From assembly GCF_965363235.1 (NCBI RefSeq), contig NC_134841.1, forward strand, positions 40,143,440 to 40,207,439: DNA of 64,000 nucleotides, given 5' to 3'. Source of the stretch: Mytilus galloprovincialis (Eukaryota; Mollusca; Bivalvia; Mytilida; Mytilidae). The notes under the pieces are model-generated. The model had not been told where the DNA came from, ran no database searches, and saw nothing but the letters and a program-made list of their open reading frames with translations. Shown here piece after piece: positions 10,997 through 21,790 of this stretch (positions are counted from its first letter, which is position 1; each line of letters opens with the position of its first letter). Made by a program: the position numbers and the translations under genes.

Positions 10997-11098
10997 CCAT
11001 TGACCTAATAAAAAAAACAAAAAACAATTGAGTTGCTTTGTAGTCGTAATATTTTTGATTTTTCACATTTTTTTATTTAATATCTAAAATATATTTAA

Positions 11099-11258
11099 GA
11101 AATAATTCATGGGGGCTTGAATATATCGTGATTTTACCACGGGTTGGCCCTTTATGACAAATATTTTACCCCTGAGCGATAGCGAGGGGTAAAATATCGG
11201 CATAAAGGGACAACCCGTGGTAAAATCTAGATATATTCAAGCCCCCATGAATTATTTC
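11099..11258. repeat. 160-bp near-perfect palindrome
   Basis: The left arm starts GAAATAATTCATGGGGGC and the right arm ends GCCCCCATGAATTATTTC. The arms (about 78 bp each) pair almost throughout and meet at 'gagcgatagcgag' near 11180. There is no coding potential. It looks like a foldback element or the core of one. A related fragment, 'attttaccacgggt', recurs at 11668. Confidence 0.85.
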
Positions 11259-11789
11259 GATTCTGATAGGACACATACGGCAATTCTTTTGGATCGAAGC
11301 GCTCTAGGTGTAGGCAAATATTTGCCGTTCCCATAAATAAACGCACTAATAAACTAGCGTAAAAGAACGGAGCAAACTGCATTAGTGACATGCTTAAACT
11401 ATTTAAAATAATGTATTTAGACAGTTTTGGATGAATTTGAATGATAATTTATTTATATGTCTTATATGATGTACAATAAAGGGCTTTTGCCACATTTTAG
11501 CATCATTTGTGTATGTTTCCTTGTGATGATTTTCGGATTCACAAGCGTGTATTTTCCCGTAAAATGCTTACATTTTAACGTCATTGTTCTATGACGTCGG
11601 GTATCTCATTCATAAAAAAGCATATGACGTGGGAGTACAATCGGAACAGCACTGGCAATATATTCATATTTTACCACGGGTGTGTACTCAAAGCGTTTGA
11701 AGGACGTCATGTTAGAATTATTGATATTGTCCTAACATTGAATTTGAATATAATAATATGTAATATAACAAAATCAGGATAAATTAATG

Positions 11790-12001
11790 ACACAGTGTTC
11801 AATTGTCCTAATACGGAATTTATCGGGTCAATAAAATTCATATCGGGTTTGGCTTCTATAAATTCTCGTATTAGGACAATTGCACACTGTGTAACTTATA
11901 GTGTTCAGTAATTTCGCCTCACCCGATATGAATTTTATTGACCCGATAAATTCTCGTATTAGGACAATTGCACACTGTGTAACTTATAGTGTTCAGTAAT
12001 T
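11790..12001. repeat. Nested inverted and direct repeat
   Basis: Inverted arms lie at 11790-11847 and 11922-11980 (ACACAGTGTTCAATTGTCCT inward). A 56-bp direct repeat, 11858-11913 and 11946-12001, starts 'ataaattctcgtattaggac'. The right arm and the second direct copy overlap, so one element end seems to have been duplicated. Confidence 0.8.
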
Positions 12002-12367
12002 AAATATGAAATAAAAACTATGGAGAATATAAACAGATATTTTTTCAGCCAAATTACCCAAATTCATAAAATAAAGGAGTATAATAGTATCACAATAGTC
12101 TTCGAAATAATGCCTTTAATGAAGGTTCCATTTATTTGAAACCAGTTTAATGTTAAAAAATAATTACAAAATTTTTGTTTATGAAGAAAGTATTTTTCTG
12201 TATAACAGAAATAAAATTACATAATTACAAATTTAGTCTCATTGTGTCATTTATTAAATAAAAAGTATGGTGGTCAAAACTACTGTGAATGCAACTCTTA
12301 ACTATATATAACAGTTTACAAAAACTTTATTAAGATACTACAAATAAAGTCATTGGTTTATAGCTTA

Positions 12368-12440
12368 ATGATTGATTGATTGATAGATGCTTAACATCCA
12401 GTGGCAAATATTTCATACATCTTGAGGACAATTACAGCCT
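12368..12440 (+). repeat. Dispersed repeat family H fragment
   Basis: 'attgattgattgat' is followed by 'aacatccagtggcaaatatt'. A second fragment is at 47764-47850 with 'aacgtccagtggcaaatact'. Confidence 0.6.
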
Positions 12441-12732
12441 TTCAATCATGATTAATAGAATAGACCATACTCGTCTTGAACATGTATGAAATATTTCTGA
12501 CTTGACATTAAGACTACTGGTAATAGGAATAAAACTTAACTATTAAGAAATGGGAAATTCTAAATTTTACAATCTTTGTTATAAACTTTAACAAACATCA
12601 ACAAAGCATGAAAAGAGGTTTACAACTAATCATTCAGTCTGGATACTAACTTCCTCAAGACACATGTAAGTTTACATGATTCAATGTCAGTTTATACTGC
12701 AAATAGTTATGTTTATTTCCTAAATATAGTAA

Positions 12733-13398
12733 CATAAGGTCTTTGCATCGGAACTAAACACATTTATTCTAAAAACAGTTGTTGGCATGACACCGTGGTT
12801 ATGTTCTTCTCATATATGTTATGATGGTATGATACTAAACCCCTAACGGGAAGGATTGTGCCTGATGTACATATGATGAAATCATAATCTTTCAGTCAGT
12901 TTAATTGAAGTCTGGAGCTGGCATGTCAGTTAACTGCTAGTAGTCTGTTGTTATTTATGTATTATTGTCATTTTGTTTATTTTCTTTGGTTACATCTTCT
13001 GACATCAGACTCGGACTTCTCTTGAACTGAATTTTAATGTGCGTATTGTTATGCGTTTACTTTTCTACATTGGTTAGAGGTATAGGGGGAGGGTTGAGAT
13101 CTCACAAACATGTTTAACCCCGCCGCATTTTTGCGCCTGTCCCAAGTCAGGAGCCTCTGGCCTTTGTTAGTCTTGTATTATTTTAATTTTAGTTTCTTGT
13201 GTACAATTTGGAAATTAGTATGGCGTTCATTATCACTGGACTAGTATATATTTGTTTAGGGGCCAGCTAAAGGACGCCTCCGGGTGCGGGAATTTCTCGC
13301 TACATTGAAGACCTGTTGGTGACCCTCTGCTGTTGTTTTTTATTTGGTCGGGTTGTTGTCTCTTTGACACATTCCCCATTTCCATTCTCAATTTTATT
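12733..13398 (+). mobile_element. Retroelement 3'-end family B, sense copy
   Basis: Matches, in reverse orientation, the repeats at 40318-41110 and 63215-64000. It starts at 'taaggtctttgcatcgg', the last codons of the element's reading frame, and continues through a ~650-bp 3' noncoding part ('aacatgtttaaccccgccgc', 'ggtgcgggaatttctcgcta') to 'ccattctcaattttat'. The 5' truncation fits target-primed retrotransposition; the element class is not established. Confidence 0.7.
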
Positions 13399-14017
13399 TT
13401 TTACAGAGTTTGTCTTTAGTGCCGTGTGGAGGCAGTAGAGTGCCTCCCGTGCTTCAGGTTTATGCTCTTATAATATACTAGATTATGGAGTGTGTGTCCG
13501 AGCGAGAACTGCTCTAGTTCATGATTACTTTAGGAATATTTATCAAAAAGTAGTATTTCAATATTCAGCCCCATTAGTCAGCCATCAGTCCTACCCTGAT
13601 ATACCCCATCTTTTTCGGGTAATTAATACTGATAGCGTTTGACATTTTAGCCGAACAAAATTATCCATTTTATATAACTTAAATTATTGTATGCTGGTTC
13701 ATATTCTGGACGCCAATCTTTGTTCCTTTATTATATAATTCAATAACAAAACAATTATGAAGCTTGTAACATGAATCTTCTTTTTTCCTTTGGTCTTTTT
13801 ATGGAATAACACAGAGACGACAAGCATGTACCAAAATGTATGCTCTAAATTGAAGCAACCAAATAATATTGCATGAAAGGTCACATGGGCCTATATAACT
13901 CAATGGGAAAACTGCCATGAAATAACCAACAACACTTTAACCAATATTGCATGAGTAAGCTCCGCCTCCTTATGAAAAGATTACGCCTACAAAAAAAGCA
14001 CACACACAAATGTCAAT

Positions 14018-14023
14018 TTTATT
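14018..14023 (-). terminator. Candidate polyadenylation signal
   Basis: AATAAA on the minus strand, about 200 bp past the stop of the 126-aa gene. Confidence 0.4.
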
Positions 14024-14222
14024 TGAATTCTTACAATGTATAATAAAATACAAATCTTTAAATATGTGTAGGTTTTCTCCGCCAGACAGACCACCCAAAA
14101 AATGTAACGTCTACGCATCAATTTCAAGATAGAACCGAAAAAAAATACAAATTTTCCTTGTACTTTTGAACAAAAAAAATTGAACATAACATATTGAAAT
14201 GAAATTTGTTCAAATGCAGAGC

Positions 14223-14987
14223 TTAAAGTAAATCTCCTATGTCAAATGTTTCCAAGTGGTAATAATCCACAGCTTGAGAAACACTCATGTTATAAAATGG
14301 TTCCATATTTGGATGAATTTGCGACAGTCTAATATTCTCCTCTATTGTTGACGACGCATTGGCTAACGACATGTCTTCCTCGACTTCTTGAAGAACCTGC
14401 AAAACAGTAAAAAATCGTTTTAAGAGAATAAAATAATTATATTTCCAAAAATAAAGGTCCAATATAATGGGGCATATAAATGACATCACATCACAGTAAA
14501 AATTTAGATTCCCGATTAATGCATTTTGAACATGGACCCCCCTTTTTGAAGCCCAAGGTAAAAACATATATTTTCGCTTGGGGATCGTGTAGATAGTAGA
14601 AAAGGTATTGTTATCGACTGGTTATGATTTTTTAAGACTTGGTTGTAGTAAATTGTACATATGGAAAAATTAAAACATTTCTTTTTAACATTTTGGCAAA
14701 AAAGGGGGGTCCGTGCCTCAACAATTACATGACAATAAGCGTAAATCATTCTATTTCAATTTAAACAAAATAATACACACCTGAGAGAGAACCAAAATTG
14801 TGAAATCATCGCTATGTTCATGTTCAATTTCAAGCCAATCTGGTAGAGACTCTATGGGTAGAGAGAATGCGGCGTCTGCCATCATCGCTTCCTTCAGAAT
14901 CATGCGGTTTGTTAAATTTTCTCTCCAAACGTGATTTTTTTTTTCTGCACGGACTGTCATGGGCGTGTCATTCATGTCACAAATCAT
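14223..14987 (-). CDS. Two-exon gene, unrecognised 126-aa acidic protein
   Basis: Exon 1 runs 14987 to 14781 (69 codons) and ends CTCTCTCAG before GTGTGTATT. Exon 2 runs 14396 to 14223 (57 codons plus TAA) and starts after TTTTACTGTTTTGCAG. The splice is phase 0 and leaves one open frame with V-L-Q-E-V-E-E-D at the junction. The N-terminal third is basic with a W-R-E-N-L-T-N-R segment. The rest is acidic, with P-D-W-L-E, a V-L-Q-E-V-E-E-D helix and a C-terminal Y-Y-H-L-E-T-F-D-I-G-D-L-L. There is no signal peptide or membrane segment, so it is probably cytosolic or nuclear. I do not recognise the family. A consensus ISRE lies 89 bp upstream. The first ATG was used; a second in-frame ATG follows four codons later. 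Confidence 0.72.
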
Positions 14988-15075
14988 TTATAGCAACGCC
15001 TTCCTCGTTAGCTAAATAAACTTCTCACGCTACGCAATTTTAGGGAAAGAAAAGTCTATATTTAGAATCGTTGTT

Positions 15076-15087
15076 GAAACTGAAACT
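15076..15087. promoter_or_regulatory. ISRE/IRF-binding motif in the promoter of the 126-aa gene
   Basis: GAAACTGAAACT fits the interferon-stimulated response element core (GAAANNGAAACT). It lies 89 bp upstream of the ATG at 14987. A TTTATA-like box (minus strand, about 15099-15106) is just beyond it. Function is inference. Confidence 0.45.
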
Positions 15088-15219
15088 ACACCTGTATGAT
15101 ATAAAGCGGACGAAATAGAAGACACCCCTTTCTTTTCTACACCTGTCAGGATAAAGGTTGAAAAAAGATACTTGAAAGATGTAACATTTTTTTTATTCAG
15201 ATGAATATGAAAGTGCATA

Positions 15220-18160
15220 CATGTGTGTATTGTCTTGTGGACTGAATAGGATGTTTTTTTTCTTCTTCTTGTGTTTGTTCCATGACATGTTAATAATGAT
15301 GCACTGGTGGTTAATTATCCCCCCTCCGTATCTTCTTACTTTTTACATGAATATAAATCATGTAATAAAATATTCAATTGCACTTCAAAAATATATGCCA
15401 GAAATTTTAAAATTATAAATTATTCATAACCTACAATGTATTTAACATTACTACGTATATATTACATGTAATTACTGAGCCCATATTTTATTAAAAACTA
15501 CATGTATGGTTTTAAAAAAATGTATTGTGGAGTCCATTCAGTTTTGATTTTAATCAATTTTTGTACGAAGATCTACAAACAGAAGCATTGTATAATTGTC
15601 CATGGTTTATTTATCTATTTAGTTAACATTTTATTGTCAGAGGCTTGGATGAAATTTGAAAAAAGGCAAGACACGCATTTGAGCAAACAAAAACAGCAAC
15701 AGTACTAATAATTTGGCATAACAAGCAGATTATAATCCATGTAAACAATTTCAGGATAAACTAAAGAAAATTGCAGGTCCCTAAACATGCTAAAGAATGA
15801 AAAATTAAAATTCAGGACAATGATGTCAGATGAGGGAGGGTAGGTAGAAGTGGTTCTGATCCCGAAATCCCGGGATAAAAACACGAAATCCCGAGTTTAA
15901 ATAAATTTAAATCCCGCTATTCTGAAGTTCGAAAAAAGAATTCCCTTATCCCGAAATCCCGAGCTTAAAAAAAATGCAGGACAACATTTTTAATTCTACC
16001 CCTCCCCCCATAAAATCAAATGGTATCATCCTTAGACTTTTGACTGTTTCCCTATACTTTTCTAACGTCCTGGTTTTCTTTTGATAATTTTTTTCACTCT
16101 GAAATTTCCCTTTTATGTCTCTTAGAAGATTCATTTATTGAAAATAGTAACTTTAAATGGATTAAAAGATTAAATGAATAACAAAAGGTGTACAGCTGCT
16201 CTTAGCAATAATTTAAACATTCTGATCATGATCTTTTAAAAGCTTGCATATTGCAGATGATTTTTAAACGTAGCAATGAATCGGACTATGAGTAAGAGTT
16301 ATCTTATCTTAGGTGTTCTGTACCCCCTTAATTAACACTTAAAAGTGTTTAAAAACTGTCTGGTATGTGTTTTAAAAGTGTTTTATTTTGAAACACTTGT
16401 TTTTACAGTGTAAACATGGTTTGAAATGGGATTTTAAATTCTGCCTCGAACAGAAAAGTAGAAGACAAAATTACCATTTTTGTTGTCTTAACTTGATAAA
16501 AAGTGTTTTCCTGCGAATGATGGAGTATATTGTCTATTGGTGTGTGCACAAATGAACGTGTCTAAAATCCGGTAGAAACAGATAAAAGAAAGTTGCTTTC
16601 TATTCTATTTAACTAATTTCAATACTCACGAATGGCCATGATGTCTACTGGTCTTCTGTATATTGGTTTTCCGTTTAACATTGAAGATGAGACCAGTATC
16701 ATCTTGTAACATCTTTACACCCGATGTTCAGATAGTTCTCCTCTCATATCAAACTGTCTGGTATTTGCCATTGTTATCACTCCAAATTTCGATTTAATTA
16801 GAGTAATCTATTGTCTTTTTTTTTAAACATAAGTTTGAGCTCAGTGCTATATTCAGGGCGATATACGCACGTCGTTCATATATAGATCAATGCCAGTTTT
16901 GGTAGACTCAACTGCATATCAGCTGTCACAAAAAAATATATTACAAACTTCTTTTCACCAAAAGGGGGTTTACAGTTCAGACAATTTCAAAAGCCTTTTT
17001 GTGACATACTGTGGCGATGATATTATTATTATTTAAACGTCACCGCGTTTCAAACTTTATGAAAATATATATAGTTATTATCAGTCCTCTTTATCAGTGA
17101 CATTAAAGCCATGATTGGCTGTCGGTTGAGTTTAATCAAATTTGATTTTGAAAATTTGCTTTCTTTCAGCTGAGAAGTTATCCAGTGTAAATATAACTTG
17201 GTTCATCTGTCGTAGCTTACAATGCAAAATATCAAAAGCAACAAACAATATTTTCTTATCGAATGTTTGCAATTTATATCGTTCTAAATAATGACAATAC
17301 AATAAAATTCTAAACAATGTCACTTTTAATGTTGAAAAACTCATAATTTATGATGAATTTCATGATGATATTGTCAAAGTTGAACGTAAGGACATTCATC
17401 ATATCAATCGAGTCGAGTTTCATGCTTAGTTAGGTCTGGGGTTTTTTTTCTTCATATTTATCAATTTTTATGTATAAAACGGAGCACGAACAAATGACTC
17501 TTTTGCTTGTTATGTCATGAAAAATGTATTTGCAATACTAACACACACCACACACACATAAACACAAATTAACAGTGACATACAAATGTATCCAAAAAAT
17601 GTTCCAACGAAGAACAACAACGAAAGCACCTGTTATTCTTGTACATTTTTTCATAGTATGTACTTTCATGTATATCTCATACAAACGCTTAATTTTACAA
17701 TGCATCCTTAATCTATTTTAAGCTTTATCAGCAATCTGGATGTGTATACTAAACTGTAAACAAAGAGTTTTGTATTGATGTATCTGGAATTAAATTTCGT
17801 TTATGACTTTTTAGAGAATAACAGCCTGAAAACTATCAACACAAGTACTGTAAGCTGTGCGCACATGACTATGTTTTATTTTGTTCAACGAGGTTTACTT
17901 TATTAAAAGCTAGTTTGCATAAGAAACGCATCTTTAACGAAACCATTTGGCCGTTTTCTCAAGAGAACACGAGGTTTTATTAAATTTACTCTTAAGATTT
18001 GCAAATTGTGTTGCTGAATTTCGACTTCAGATAGTTTTTCATGCCTTTACGGCTTGTTCTATTAATCTCTGAAATAAAAGGGAACACTGTCCGAAGTTTT
18101 CGGGTCACATTTACAATTTAATTCGCACTTTGAAAGTTTAGGGGAGATTTTTTTTTTATT
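15220..18160. other. No gene recognised; one family E repeat
   Basis: AT-rich. A reverse family E repeat lies at 15855-15965. A short minus-strand stretch near 16625-16770 ends in a good GTGAGT donor and could be a noncoding first exon, but its frames are closed. Nothing else is seen. Confidence 0.45.
15855..15965 (-). repeat. Family E repeat, reverse orientation
   Basis: 'cccgaaatcccgggataaaa' followed by 'cacgaaatcccgagttta'; the reverse complement of the motif at 5980-6135. Confidence 0.65.
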
Positions 18161-18162
18161 GT

Positions 18163-18260
18163 AAGGAGACACATATCCATAAAAAAAACTACAAGTCACC
18201 GTATGACATCATTCAACAATGAGCAAAACCTTTTCTGTATAGCATGCTATAAAAGATGTT
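18163..18260 (+). repeat. Dispersed repeat family D fragment
   Basis: 'aactacaagtcaccgtatga' then 'attcaacaatgagcaaaacc'; internal part of family D only. Confidence 0.6.
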
Positions 18261-18383
18261 TATATTTGTATGTGTTTTCCTAATTAAGTCTCCTAAACAC
18301 GAGATAATGAAATATTAAAACATGTATCGCTATTTTACGAGTTTTCCTTTGATCTTGCTGACTGATAATTTCCTTTCTCAGCG

Positions 18384-18446
18384 GAGTTAAGTGATATGAA
18401 AACGGAGTCGTGTGATATGAAAACGGAGTCGAGTGATATGAAAATT
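18384..18446 (+). repeat. 21-bp tandem repeat, three copies
   Basis: Copies start at 18384, 18405 and 18426 with 'gagt..agtgatatgaaaac'. They differ by one or two bases. The 'FHITRLR' ORF on the minus strand is made by this repeat. Confidence 0.8.
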
Positions 18447-18589
18447 ATCGATAGAAACTAAAGGAACACGTGCTGTTGTCAAGGAAATACTCATTATTAC
18501 TTTGGTTACTGATAACGCGAACTTTTTGAGACATAAACCTGAAACACTCGAAATTCGTATAAAATCACAATTCAATGGATGACTTACTA

Positions 18590-18595
18590 TTTATT
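18590..18595 (-). terminator. Candidate polyadenylation signal for the GT92 gene
   Basis: AATAAA on the minus strand, about 310 bp past the stop codon. Confidence 0.35.
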
Positions 18596-18905
18596 ACTTT
18601 TTTTCAATTTTTCATTGTTCTCTTTGTAATATTTCCAATTTCTTCTCGTACTTTCCATGTCAATACACAAGTATTTTACCGTAAGCTGTTATTAAATCCA
18701 TAGTAAACAAAAATAAATAAACAAAACGAAAGACAAACTGTATGACAGATATTGAAAAAAAGTGTAATAAACAGGTTTCAAAATTGAATAAACAAAACAA
18801 CGCGAGCCAAACTATGTACTTGACCGACAAATATTGAAAAAAGTGCAATATATCGGTTTTAAACATAGAACTTATAGAAGTATACAACTATACTGCAGAG
18901 TACAG

Positions 18906-20303
18906 TTAAGTGTCACCTGTAATATTAAAAACAGATTTTAGTTCCTTCATACGAGAGTTGTACCTTGTAATAAAATTGAAGTTATGCCAATCTCTAATGG
19001 TAGAGTCTGTTATAAATGACGTACATGCGAGATCGAGGGTTGAGGTACAAGTTCTGTAATGGTGCACAATGGCATCTTCCGAATCAATCTCATATGAAGT
19101 ATAATTTTCACTATCTGGCCACGCCCTACTGACATGATGGATTCCTACTTCAAATATCTTATAAGGTTCAACTATCAATTTACTACGAATTTTACTGGTA
19201 CCCTCGGTTCTATAATTATGTTCGAGCACATCAAATGTTGTATTGCCTTTTGCTTCAGGATTTCTGATAAAGAATGCAGTACGGAATCTAAATGCTGCAA
19301 TTCGGCTGTCTGTAGACTTTTTCTGTTCTATCAATTTTCGCAAAGAATATCCTGAATTGTGGGAAACTATATATTCGTCTAAGTCCGTAAAGGCTAGGTA
19401 TTTGAAGTAAAACATTCCTCGATATAAGCAATCGTTGATGGCAACTGATTGGCCATAATACCAAACGTGATTGCTTTCAACCGAAAGTACCCACGGGATT
19501 ATTGTAATTGTACTACGGTCCTCTAGATATTCTAATATGGAATTCAAATTTGAAGAAATATTGTACACATAAAATATCAAATGGTCTATGCCGAGTGCAT
19601 TTGTTAGAGATATGAATTTAAGAAACTGAGTTGGTTTTATATCGCCATAAAGTGGCGGAATACAAAGTCCAAACTTTCCATTGTCCTCTTTTTCTTTTTC
19701 TCTTCTACACGAACTCGTCTTTAACAATGGAATCATAGTGGATAGATGATTTCCATGTGAAATATCATTATCTTTAATAACAAAACTACAAGGAATGGTC
19801 TCCAATTCATTCATTGGTATTTTGCATGATAATATCCATCCACCATGGGTAAAATGGTGGTTTTCACACATTTCATAGAATATCACCGGTTCGGAAAAGA
19901 ACTGGTCTTTATTGGAACCATACGCAAAATGACACGAAAGGTTAAGGTTCTGTTTCACATTTCGACCATTTATCATTGATATCATTCGTACATGTGGTAT
20001 TCCAGTGCGGTTATCGAAGAAAGCTGAGTAAACATATACACTGTTTATCGTATGGTATGGTCGCAGTAGAAGTTCTTCGTAATCTTGATTTTGCATACAA
20101 TTGTCAAATAATGGATGACCGATTCGAAGTTGTTCTGGTCTCCTATGGCTTTTCATGTGGCGAATCACTTGGTCTGGTCGTATATTAAAATTGCTATCTT
20201 GTGTAGTATGCATATTATGCAGTAAATAAAATGCAATCATTATTGAAATCAAATATGCACAAAATACCAGTATCGCAATTGTTTTCAGTCGTGGACACCT
20301 CAT
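18906..20303 (-). CDS. Glycosyltransferase family 92 protein, 465 aa, single exon
   Basis: A type II membrane protein. It has a short basic N-terminus (M-R-C-P-R-L-K), one membrane segment at about residues 8-28, then a lumenal stem and catalytic domain. The domain fits GT92 (formerly DUF23). Around residues 211-275 are G-L-C-I-P-P-L-Y-G and the F-L-K-F-I-S-L-T-N-A-L-G-I-D-H-L-I-F-Y stretch. The metal-binding D-L-D-E sits at 307-310 after K-Y-L-A-F-T, and an R-S-K-L-I-V-E-P segment lies near residue 372. Known GT92 members, such as GALT-1 of C. elegans, transfer galactose to fucose on N-glycan cores in the Golgi. The acceptor here is unknown. Several N-x-S/T sites fit a secretory-pathway location. 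The length is normal and the frame is unbroken. Confidence 0.88.
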   Translation of the reverse strand: MRCPRLKTIAILVFCAYLISIMIAFYLLHNMHTTQDSNFNIRPDQVIRHMKSHRRPEQLRIGHPLFDNCMQNQDYEELLLRPYHTINSVYVYSAFFDNRTGIPHVRMISMINGRNVKQNLNLSCHFAYGSNKDQFFSEPVIFYEMCENHHFTHGGWILSCKIPMNELETIPCSFVIKDNDISHGNHLSTMIPLLKTSSCRREKEKEDNGKFGLCIPPLYGDIKPTQFLKFISLTNALGIDHLIFYVYNISSNLNSILEYLEDRSTITIIPWVLSVESNHVWYYGQSVAINDCLYRGMFYFKYLAFTDLDEYIVSHNSGYSLRKLIEQKKSTDSRIAAFRFRTAFFIRNPEAKGNTTFDVLEHNYRTEGTSKIRSKLIVEPYKIFEVGIHHVSRAWPDSENYTSYEIDSEDAIVHHYRTCTSTLDLACTSFITDSTIRDWHNFNFITRYNSRMKELKSVFNITGDT

Positions 20304-20689
20304 TATATTTATATTAACATATCATCTATTGTTAGTAACCACAGAGGAAAGTAATGTAACTTAGTTCCATTATTATTTATTTATTCCATGTTGAAATCTT
20401 TAAAAGCAAATCACACATATTTTCTGTACAGATTTTCAAGTCCATACACTCAATGCACTCAACCATTTCAGCTCTTTAAAATAAATAACAGTTAGTTTTG
20501 AATTTGATTTCTAAATACAAGTAACTTAATATACTTGATAATCAATAACACTTCCATAAGCTTGTTCCAGTTGTCTTTCTTTGCTGTGGATATAAATCTA
20601 TTATATTATTAGCGACTTAAAACACCATACAACAATGACAGTCAAAGACCTGACAATGAATCTAATAATGATATATTTTTAACTCATTG

Positions 20690-20860
20690 TTTAAAGCTGT
20701 ACGGTGGTCTTTAGATGCAGAAATCTAATAATTGTTTTGCTTTGGTCATTGTTGAAGGCCGTATGGTGGTCTAAAGCAGGTACTTACATCCACGCCAATA
20801 GGTTTCTGGTGTATATATGTCTCATTGACAATTACACCACATCTTGTTTTTGATAAAAAC
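20690..20860 (-). repeat. Family D repeat, reverse, partly duplicated
   Basis: 'cattgttgaaggccgtatgg' and 'tgtctcattgacaattacac' are family D in reverse. A second diverged piece of the same part ('ctcattgtttaaagctgtac') precedes it. Confidence 0.6.
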
Positions 20861-21450
20861 AAATAAAATTGCATGCATTATTCCTTATGTAGAGAAAGTC
20901 GAAAGAAACTGATAATTTGTTTTGTTGAGATCATGGTGAGGTCATTCATGCTTATACTCAGTATCAACACTTAAGTATTTAACTGCGACTTTACCAAAAT
21001 GCCAAACTCAAATAGTCAGTCTTTGGTTCTTCTTCAAGTTTCAGTAGTCATTCAACGTGTCTAAAGATTAGGATCTAAATATTTTTGCGACTTAGTTATA
21101 AGCCGACGTGTTGCTTTGTTCTTATTATACATGTTATACATTCTTTTTCATACAATAGCTTCTTGAAAATAAATTAACCTATTTAGTAACTTTATGTTTT
21201 TAATTGTCAATTTACGTTCCGCTATATAAATGATGTCTTTCACCGAATATTTCATTTTTTTTTTAAATGACCTAGTTCGTCACATCTTTGACTTTGAACA
21301 TAAAATAAAAGATACCACAAAGTTAAAATTGATTCATATCTTGGCTTATAACTAGAAATTGACAATAAGGGTAGTTTTAAAAAAACTAATCTCGACGATA
21401 TAAGATATAATTTCAATTGCACTATTGTGTACGACCCATTTTGTATATAA

Positions 21451-21790
21451 AAAGAAGATGTGGAATGATTGTCTTCGATACAACTCTTCAAAAGTGACCA
21501 AATGACACAGAAATGAACAACAATAGGTCACTGTGTGGTCTTCAACAATGAGCAAAGCCCATACCACACAGTCAGTTATAAAAGGCATCGAAATGAAAGA
21601 TGTAATTAATCAAACGAAAAAACTAACGGCCTAATGTATGTTCAGACAAATGAAAGAAAACAAATATCATACACAGCAACAAACGACAACCACTGAATTG
21701 TATGCAGGCTCCTGACTAAAGACAGGCACATGCATACAGGATGATGCGGAGTTTAACATGTTAGCGGTATCCCAACTCTCCCGAACTGGG
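21451..21790 (+). repeat. Family D repeat followed by family B-like segment
   Basis: Family D ('aaagaagatgtggaatgatt', 'gtcttcaacaatgagcaaag', 'cagttataaaaggc') runs to about 21640. A diverged B-like segment follows at 21665-21790 ('aggctcctgactaaagacag', 'agtttaacatgttagcggta'). Confidence 0.65.

Larger units (their letters stand above)
10828..11785. mobile_element. Possible ~960-bp element bounded by 15-bp inverted ends
   Basis: AATTTATCCTGATTT at 10828-10842 is matched by its exact reverse complement at 11771-11785. The interior holds a 31-bp tandem repeat, a large central palindrome and two copies of GATATTGTCCTAA. No target duplication or transposase is seen, so treating it as one element is inference. 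Confidence 0.35.

Noticed and set aside
16620-16780. Possible exon on the minus strand ending in GTGAGT
   Set aside because: All frames hit stops before the donor, so at best it is untranslated; no partner acceptor could be proven.
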